30,393 bases of DNA from a virus. The notes beneath the pieces were generated by a model that saw nothing but the letters and a program-made list of their open reading frames with translations, had not been told where the DNA came from and did no database searches. A program made the position numbers and the translations under genes. Of this stretch, positions 28,531-30,393 are shown one piece after another. How positions within the stretch are numbered: the first letter of the stretch is position 1; every line of letters starts with the position of its first letter. Location: IMG/VR virus record IMGVR_UViG_3300029989_000117, positions 1 to 30,393 of that record. The stretch is one strand, 5' to 3'.

Positions 28531-29001
28531 ATGAAAATAGTAGTAGTTGATATTGATGGCACCATTGCCAAACCGGGTAAGCGGTTAGAACACTTACAAA
28601 AATCCCCAAAGGATTGGGATGCGTTCTATGCTGATTGTTTTGAGGACGAACCGATACCCCCAATGGTAGAAGCAGTGAGAATGCTATCCCACCATTACAA
28701 AATAATATTCTGTACTGGGAGACGTGAAAGTGTCCGAGGGGAAACCTCCAAGTGGCTTGCGAAGTATTTACCCGAGTTTCAGTTTAAGACAACTGGGTAT
28801 ACTATTCTTATGCGACCAAACGGGGACAGAAGACACGACACCATTACTAAACCAGAGGTTCTCCATGCGTGGCTCGACAAGGACTGGCATAACTTCTCTG
28901 TTGACGATGTAGCCTTTGTATTGGAGGACAGAAATAGTATGGTTTCTAAGTGGAGGGAAATGGGTCTGACTTGCTTGCAAGTTGCCGAAGGAGATTTTTA
29001 G
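28531..29001 (+). CDS. HAD phosphatase, polynucleotide 3'-phosphatase-like
   Basis: A 156-residue HAD protein. Motif I is VVDIDGTIA with nucleophile and acid Asp at 7 and 9; motif II is CTGRRE (Thr near 71); the Lys of motif III is in the TKPEVL segment; motif IV is FVLEDRN. The LMRPNGDRRHDTITK stretch is the hallmark of the 3'-phosphatase domain of T4 PseT-type polynucleotide kinases, and the length equals that domain alone, without the kinase. It would trim 3'-phosphates from DNA or RNA breaks, or dephosphorylate nucleotides. No ligase lies in the window. Confidence 0.75.
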   Translation: MKIVVVDIDGTIAKPGKRLEHLQKSPKDWDAFYADCFEDEPIPPMVEAVRMLSHHYKIIFCTGRRESVRGETSKWLAKYLPEFQFKTTGYTILMRPNGDRRHDTITKPEVLHAWLDKDWHNFSVDDVAFVLEDRNSMVSKWREMGLTCLQVAEGDF

Positions 29002-29010
29002 TATAAAGTT

Positions 29011-29046
29011 TTGCGGTTCGAGAGGAATGTGCTATTTTTACGCAAA
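29011..29046 (+). promoter_or_regulatory. Bacteroidota-type promoter
   Basis: TTG at 29011-29013, a 19-nt spacer and TATTTTTA at 29033-29040, seven of eight matches to TAnnTTTG. Transcription would start near 29045, about ten bases before the ATG at 29056. Confidence 0.55.
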
Positions 29047-29055
29047 ATTAAATAT

Positions 29056-29364
29056 ATGGAAGTTACTATAAGGGAAACAGTTTACGTATCAAATGGAGTA
29101 AATGAGTACATAGTTAGGCAGGATACTAGTGGCGTTGAACGAGGACAAGTAGTGTTCTTTTACGATGCAACAAAAACGGTAGCTATCGGTTTCAATAAAG
29201 ACTTTTGCGTGGAGCAACAAAGTATGTTCCGAGTGAAGAGAGTTATTACTGACCGAGAAGTTTCTGTAAAACAAGTTATCCGACTGATTGACAACTTTAC
29301 ACCAGAGATGCTTACCCACCCAGAGGGACTACGATATTTAAAAGAACAAATAACATCCCTCTAA
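29056..29364 (+). CDS. Hypothetical protein
   Basis: I use the ATG at 29056 (102 residues); the longer frame begins with the TTG of the promoter at 29011. The protein is beta-rich at the start (EVTIRETVYV, EYIVRQD, VVFFYDATKTVAI) and helical at the end (VKQVIRLIDNF, EGLRYLKEQI). One Cys. A small folded alpha/beta protein of unknown function. Its stop lies one base before folE, so both share a transcript. Confidence 0.65.
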   Translation: MEVTIRETVYVSNGVNEYIVRQDTSGVERGQVVFFYDATKTVAIGFNKDFCVEQQSMFRVKRVITDREVSVKQVIRLIDNFTPEMLTHPEGLRYLKEQITSL

Positions 29365-29365
29365 T

Positions 29366-30043
29366 ATGCTTGATAGAACCAAAACAGACTTAGCACTAGG
29401 AAGACTGGTGAATGAAATGCTCCTTGAAAAAGGAATAGAAACACCCATGGTAAACTTTACAGAGTATTCAAATGACGAAGCAGACGACCAGTTGGCTGTT
29501 ATTGAAAAGTCATTCGGAACTATCATGGACGTGCTACACCTTGACAGAACTGACGACTCCTTGAGGGAAACCCCCAGAAGAGTGGCCAAAATGTTTATGT
29601 ATGAAATTTTCGGAGGTCTTGACTACGTGAACTTCCCAAAAATTACCACCATTGGAAACAAAATGAACTATGACAGTATGCTGTTGGAGAGACATATTCG
29701 GGTAACCTCTATATGTGAGCATCACTTTGTACCCATAGTTGGAGAAGCATTTGTAGCCTACATCCCTCGTGAAAAAGTTATTGGGCTTTCAAAAATAAAT
29801 CGGATAGTTGAGTTTTTCTGCCGTAGACCACAAGTGCAAGAGCGCCTTACTGAACAGATACACGCTGCGTTATGCTTTATCCTTGACACGGAAAATGTGG
29901 CGGTAGTTCTCAAAGCACAACATTTGTGTGTACAACTACGTGGGGTTGAGGACATGCAAAGTGACACAATTACCTCCAGACTTGGGGGAGTTTTCTTTAA
30001 AGGAGAATTAAGAAACGAGTTTTTACAATCAATCAATTTATAA
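29366..30043 (+). CDS. folE: GTP cyclohydrolase I
   Basis: FolE converts GTP to 7,8-dihydroneopterin triphosphate, the first step to preQ0. The zinc site is C117, H120 (in TSICEHHFVPI) and C188 (in QHLCVQLRGVED), and KINRIVEFF with RPQVQERLTEQI is the conserved helix pair. At 225 residues the length is normal. The N-terminal ~45 residues are more variable and may be regulatory. It is separated from queC, dpdA and queE by some 3 kb of unknown genes. The supply to the pathway is clear; it could also feed folate for ThyA. Confidence 0.95.
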   Translation: MLDRTKTDLALGRLVNEMLLEKGIETPMVNFTEYSNDEADDQLAVIEKSFGTIMDVLHLDRTDDSLRETPRRVAKMFMYEIFGGLDYVNFPKITTIGNKMNYDSMLLERHIRVTSICEHHFVPIVGEAFVAYIPREKVIGLSKINRIVEFFCRRPQVQERLTEQIHAALCFILDTENVAVVLKAQHLCVQLRGVEDMQSDTITSRLGGVFFKGELRNEFLQSINL

Positions 30044-30044
30044 G

Positions 30045-30393
30045 ATGTACGTGCTAGTCCAAGGGGTCTATGTTGACCCAAAGATATTTAAGACCAAATT
30101 CGCTTGCGACTACGACAAATGCGGAGGAGTATGCTGTTGGCATGAGTGTGACTCAGTGTTAGGTGGAGAGCTGCAGTTTTCTGAAGCTATCGAACTACGG
30201 AGGAAAAAAGTGCGGATCAACCGATTTGTTCCCGAGGCACTAAAGGAGGCACACCGAACATTGGGGTTGACAAAAATGGAGGATATTTATTACACACCTA
30301 TCTTAACAGGAAGATGTGTATACTCCGACTCTAAGAATAAGACTTGCTGCTTAAAAACAGCCCATGCTGCGGGAGTAGTATCATTTGGGATTC
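30045..30393 (+). CDS. DUF3109/YkgJ-like metal-binding protein, 3' end outside window
   Basis: Starts one base after folE and runs off the right edge, so 116 residues are seen. The start reads V-x-D-P-K-I-F, then KFACDYDKCGGVCCW, a Cys cluster like the F-x-CD-x-x-x-C-K/G-x-x-CC motif of DUF3109 proteins; later TGRCVYSDSKNKTCCLKTAH matches the second Cys pair of that family, with a Pro-Ile-Ser-Cys segment expected just beyond the edge. Such proteins are common in Bacteroidota; they probably bind a metal cluster. The function is unknown. Confidence 0.75.
   Translation, partial: MYVLVQGVYVDPKIFKTKFACDYDKCGGVCCWHECDSVLGGELQFSEAIELRRKKVRINRFVPEALKEAHRTLGLTKMEDIYYTPILTGRCVYSDSKNKTCCLKTAHAAGVVSFGI

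Noticed and set aside
1-30393. Many open frames on the minus strand of 60-190 residues
   Set aside because: All lie opposite plus-strand genes with clear motifs, and none has a recognisable protein pattern.

Overview
This window looks like part of a lytic tailed-phage genome (or a closely related prophage) that infects a member of the Bacteroidota. The evidence is dense, all plus-strand packing with many 1-55 nt gene overlaps, a complete phage-type replication and recombination set, and no 16S/ribosomal or host-metabolism genes. Three signs point to Bacteroidota. Start codons are mostly preceded by A/T-rich sequence without Shine-Dalgarno motifs. Six well-spaced promoter-like sites match the TTG / TAnnTTTG type used by the Bacteroidota primary sigma factor. 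The last gene (DUF3109/YkgJ-like) is of a kind common in that phylum. No structural or packaging gene is recognised, so this is the early/middle metabolic part of the genome.

Layout. 1-9.8 kb is the replication module: DnaB-like helicase, a small membrane protein, thymidylate synthase, DnaG-type primase, a probable ssDNA-binding protein, family A DNA polymerase with 3'-5' exonuclease, and a RecA-like recombinase with an atypical P-loop. 9.8-11.2 kb holds four tandem diverged copies of one unknown gene, each starting inside the end of the previous one. 11.2-12.6 kb has a PD-(D/E)XK-like nuclease and a beta-class DNA methyltransferase. 12.6-16.0 kb has a MoxR/CobS-like AAA+ ATPase with a CobT-like VWA protein that also carries an HEGCH metal site. 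16.0-16.3 kb is non-coding and holds a tRNA-like gene with a 30-nt anticodon loop. 16.3-20.7 kb carries a Cas4/RecB-like nuclease, several unknown genes, a small exported protein, a MazG/DUF550-type nucleotide pyrophosphohydrolase, a second small PD-(D/E)XK nuclease, a SpoVS-family protein and a 40-residue Lys/Ala-rich basic protein.

20.7-30.0 kb contains a scattered 7-deazaguanine DNA-modification pathway: QueC, DpdA (split by a 423-residue intein with a LAGLIDADG endonuclease), QueE and FolE, together with a second DNA methyltransferase. QueD is not in the window and must come from elsewhere in the phage genome or from the host. With no QueF, ArcS or Gat-type domain here, the simplest prediction is that the phage replaces some of its guanines with 7-cyano-7-deazaguanine (preQ0), which would shield it from host restriction. 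The remaining genes are small and mostly unknown, with a HAD phosphatase related to the T4 polynucleotide kinase 3'-phosphatase domain and a truncated DUF3109-like gene at the right edge.

The most interesting items are the intein placed directly beside the predicted DpdA nucleophile, the four-copy nested paralog array, the tRNA-like gene with an enlarged anticodon arm, the QueE with an unusual cysteine spacing, and a repeated long promoter motif (TTTGGAACTT, 20-nt spacer, TATATT) seen three times. All functions are read from motifs by eye; no database search or folding program was run.
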